From assembly GCA_021767625.1 (NCBI GenBank), contig JAASTB010000067.1, forward strand, positions 1 through 9,188: a stretch of 9,188 bases of DNA, read 5' to 3'. The position numbers were made by a program, and so were the translations under genes. The notes under the pieces were generated by a model. It searched no databases, was not told where the DNA came from, and saw only the letters and a list, made by a program, of their open reading frames with translations. This document shows positions 5,923 through 9,188 of the stretch, piece by piece (the stretch's first letter is position 1; every line of letters starts with the position of its first letter). The stretch comes from Wenzhouxiangella sp. Its GTDB lineage: Bacteria > Pseudomonadota > Gammaproteobacteria > Xanthomonadales > Wenzhouxiangellaceae.

Positions 5923-7202
5923 GAAGCAGTCCCGGACAGGTAGATAGCGACGGCTGCAGCCAGGGCGAGGAGCGAGCCCGCGCCAAGCGGCAACAGCACG
6001 CGAAGCCCCAGGGAGCGGCCGCCGATACTCAGGGCCATGCCGCCCTTGACCAGGGAATTGGCCGCGGCGGCGATCACGATGCCGACGGCGGCGACCCGCA
6101 GGGCGAGATCCTGAGAACTCATGCGCGCCAGCGAGAGCGTAATGGCATCGACGTCGGCCAGCCCGGAAGCAGCGGCGAGCGCCCACAGGCCGGCATCACC
6201 GACCCATTCCGACAGCGCCTTGCCGAGCAGCATGACCGCCGCGAGCAGGCCGCCGAACAGCAGGGCCGACTTCAGCTCCATGGGATTGCGGAGCAGGGCT
6301 TCACCCGCGTCGGCCGGTTTTCTCGACAAGCCGGTCATGAGATAGAAACCGACCGGGGCAAGCGTGGCAATGAGCAGCACCAGCGCGGGCAGCCAGAGCA
6401 GGCGAAACAGCGGGGTGTGAATCAGCGTGGCCACGATCATCATTCTCGCGATCATCGCGCCGCAGGCCAGCAGGATGCCGGCTGCGAGAACCGGCGTGAG
6501 GACCGGTTCGCGGGCGCTCATTCGGGAAAAAGCGAGGGTTGTTGCCGTCGAGGAAGCCATGCCGCCGAACAGTCCGCCGAAGATGATGCCGCGGCTGGCG
6601 CCGAACAGGCGGATGGCGATGTAGCCGAAGAAGGAAATGCCCGCGATCAGAACGACCATCAGCCAGATCACATAGGGGTTGAGGGCCTCCCAGGGCCCGA
6701 ATCCGCGGTCGGGCAGGATGGGGAGCAGCACCACCGAGATCAGCAGGAACTTGAGACCGGCGGTCAGTTCCTGCCTGCGCACCGCGTCGAGCAGGCCGTG
6801 GAGACGCTGTTTGTACCCCAGCAACAGCGCCATGACGATGGCTGCAGCCGAAGCCAGGGCCATGTGGCCGACGCCCGCAAGGGCGGCGAAGAGATAGGTG
6901 GCCATCGCGGCCGTTTCGCTCGTGATGCCGTAGTCGTGTCCGGCGCGGGTGGTGACCACATAGGCGGTGGCGCTGGCCATGGCCAGCCCGATGAACACCA
7001 GGCCGATCAGCCAGTAGTCGCCGTCCTGGCTCATGAAGCCCACCACGCCGCCGACCAGGCCGATCAGGGCATAGGTGCGCAGACCGGCCACGCGCTGGCC
7101 CTCCTCGCTTTCGCGACGCTGCCAGCCGCGTTCGATGCCTACCAGTAGGCCGATGGCCAGGGCCACGGCCAGCCGGGCGAATGGTTCGATTTCGGCGCTC
7201 AT
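5919..7202 (-). CDS. MgtC/SapB-DUF4010 multi-pass membrane protein
   Basis: A 427-residue inner-membrane protein. Residues ~10-135 form the MgtC/SapB-type domain with the signature LLVGIERGWQRR (19-30) and GLRTYALIGLVGG (40-52). Residues ~175-420 are DUF4010, with GLFGGMASSTATTLAFSRMS (210-229), GLADVDAITLSLARMS (347-362) and NSLVKGGMALSIGG (382-395). By eye there are 11-13 hydrophobic segments. MgtC proteins are linked to low-magnesium survival and ATP-synthase control in Salmonella, but the MgtC-DUF4010 fusion class is of unknown function and may be a transporter. The polar residues inside membrane segments (Asp350, Asp352, Asn382, Lys386) fit a transport path. The start is well fixed: a TAA lies four codons upstream with no other start codon between. 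No Shine-Dalgarno is visible, and a TAATAT box lies 6 bases before the ATG. Its stop overlaps the AstE/AspA-like start, making a two-gene unit. Confidence 0.92.
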   Translation of the reverse strand: MSAEIEPFARLAVALAIGLLVGIERGWQRRESEEGQRVAGLRTYALIGLVGGVVGFMSQDGDYWLIGLVFIGLAMASATAYVVTTRAGHDYGITSETAAMATYLFAALAGVGHMALASAAAIVMALLLGYKQRLHGLLDAVRRQELTAGLKFLLISVVLLPILPDRGFGPWEALNPYVIWLMVVLIAGISFFGYIAIRLFGASRGIIFGGLFGGMASSTATTLAFSRMSAREPVLTPVLAAGILLACGAMIARMMIVATLIHTPLFRLLWLPALVLLIATLAPVGFYLMTGLSRKPADAGEALLRNPMELKSALLFGGLLAAVMLLGKALSEWVGDAGLWALAAASGLADVDAITLSLARMSSQDLALRVAAVGIVIAAAANSLVKGGMALSIGGRSLGLRVLLPLGAGSLLALAAAVAIYLSGTAS

Positions 7203-7208
7203 TGGCCC

Positions 7209-7214
7209 ATATTA
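7209..7214 (-). promoter_or_regulatory. -10 box (TAATAT) placing the start at the ATG of the MgtC/DUF4010 gene
   Basis: Minus-strand TAATAT is followed by exactly six bases (GGGCCA) and then ATG 7202. With usual sigma-70 spacing the A of the ATG would be the first transcribed base, giving a leaderless mRNA. No good -35 hexamer is seen at 16-18 bases upstream. Confidence 0.45.
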
Positions 7215-7346
7215 GCCTCGCATTCCCGTCTGCGCAGCGTAACGCGAATCGTCGCCGGAGGGCGCGGGCGAGGGCGGTTCGCGGGTGCCGCGTGGCCGGC
7301 GACTGGCGGGTGCGCCGTCAGTGTGATTTGTGGGGCGCCACAGGGT

Positions 7347-7352
7347 TATAAT
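7347..7352 (+). promoter_or_regulatory. Consensus -10 box (TATAAT) for typA
   Basis: A perfect TATAAT in the context GGTTATAATGG. A start near 7359 would give a leader of about 31 bases before ATG 7390. The -35 is unclear (TGATTT at 7324-7329 has 17-base spacing but matches poorly). A short palindrome, TGTGG-GGCG-CCACA (7329-7342), sits directly upstream of the box. Confidence 0.65.
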
Positions 7353-7389
7353 GGCCGGCTGACTTTCTAAAACGAGCGGTCCCCCTTAA

Positions 7390-9188
<1,799 letters not shown>

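Noticed and set aside
3893..5986. 697-residue minus-strand open frame across tesB and the AstE/AspA-like gene
   Set aside because: It is out of frame with the real zinc hydrolase gene over half its length and antisense to tesB over the rest; composition is Arg/Pro/Ala-rich, typical of a shadow frame.
6417..7148. 243-residue plus-strand frame rich in His, Asp, Gln and Gly opposite the MgtC/DUF4010 gene
   Set aside because: This composition is the mirror of hydrophobic membrane codons (Ile, Val, Leu) read on the other strand, not a metal-binding protein.
7251..7303. 8-bp inverted repeat GTCGCCGG / CCGGCGAC before typA
   Set aside because: The arms are short, 37 bases apart and made almost only of G and C, so chance is a sufficient explanation.
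7329..7342. Palindrome TGTGG-GGCG-CCACA beside the typA -10 box as an operator
   Set aside because: A 5-bp arm is too short to claim a binding site; noted only in the promoter entry.

Overview
The window is a gene-dense, GC-rich stretch (roughly two-thirds GC by eye) of an ordinary bacterial chromosome. It holds nine protein genes, two of them cut by the window edges, and no RNA genes, insertion sequences or CRISPR arrays that I can see. The gene set (DsbB, class II DAHP synthase, cytosolic-type malate dehydrogenase, TesB and TypA/BipA) and its character suggest a high-GC gammaproteobacterium, perhaps near the Xanthomonadales/Wenzhouxiangella group. That placement is inferred from protein style, not from a search.

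Layout, left to right. (1) Positions 1-1766, plus strand: the end of dsbB overlaps the start of a class II DAHP synthase gene by an ATGA junction. A strong two-way hairpin terminator at 1785-1817 follows and also serves the convergent unit on the other side. (2) Positions 1838-3276, minus strand: mdh, then a small exported DUF4399 protein 20 bases downstream, each with a good Shine-Dalgarno. (3) A 146-base divergent control region at 3277-3422 has -10-like boxes for both directions and a 9-bp inverted repeat. (4) Positions 3423-4870, plus strand: an exported protein of unknown function overlaps tesB by ATGA. (5) Positions 4879-7202, minus strand: a 12-TM-type MgtC/DUF4010 membrane protein is followed, again by ATGA overlap, by an AstE/AspA-family zinc hydrolase with a C-terminal lipoyl-like domain. 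(6) A 187-base divergent control region at 7203-7389, then typA/bipA on the plus strand, running off the right edge close to its end.

Most of this is housekeeping: disulfide formation in the periplasm, entry to the shikimate pathway, the TCA cycle, acyl-CoA hydrolysis and ribosome-associated GTPase function. The least explained parts are the coupled MgtC/DUF4010 and AstE/AspA-like pair, whose promoter geometry points to a leaderless mRNA, and the secreted unknown protein coupled to tesB. I found no convincing evidence of a new defence, mobile or RNA-guided system. The many long opposite-strand frames are what GC-rich codon use produces.
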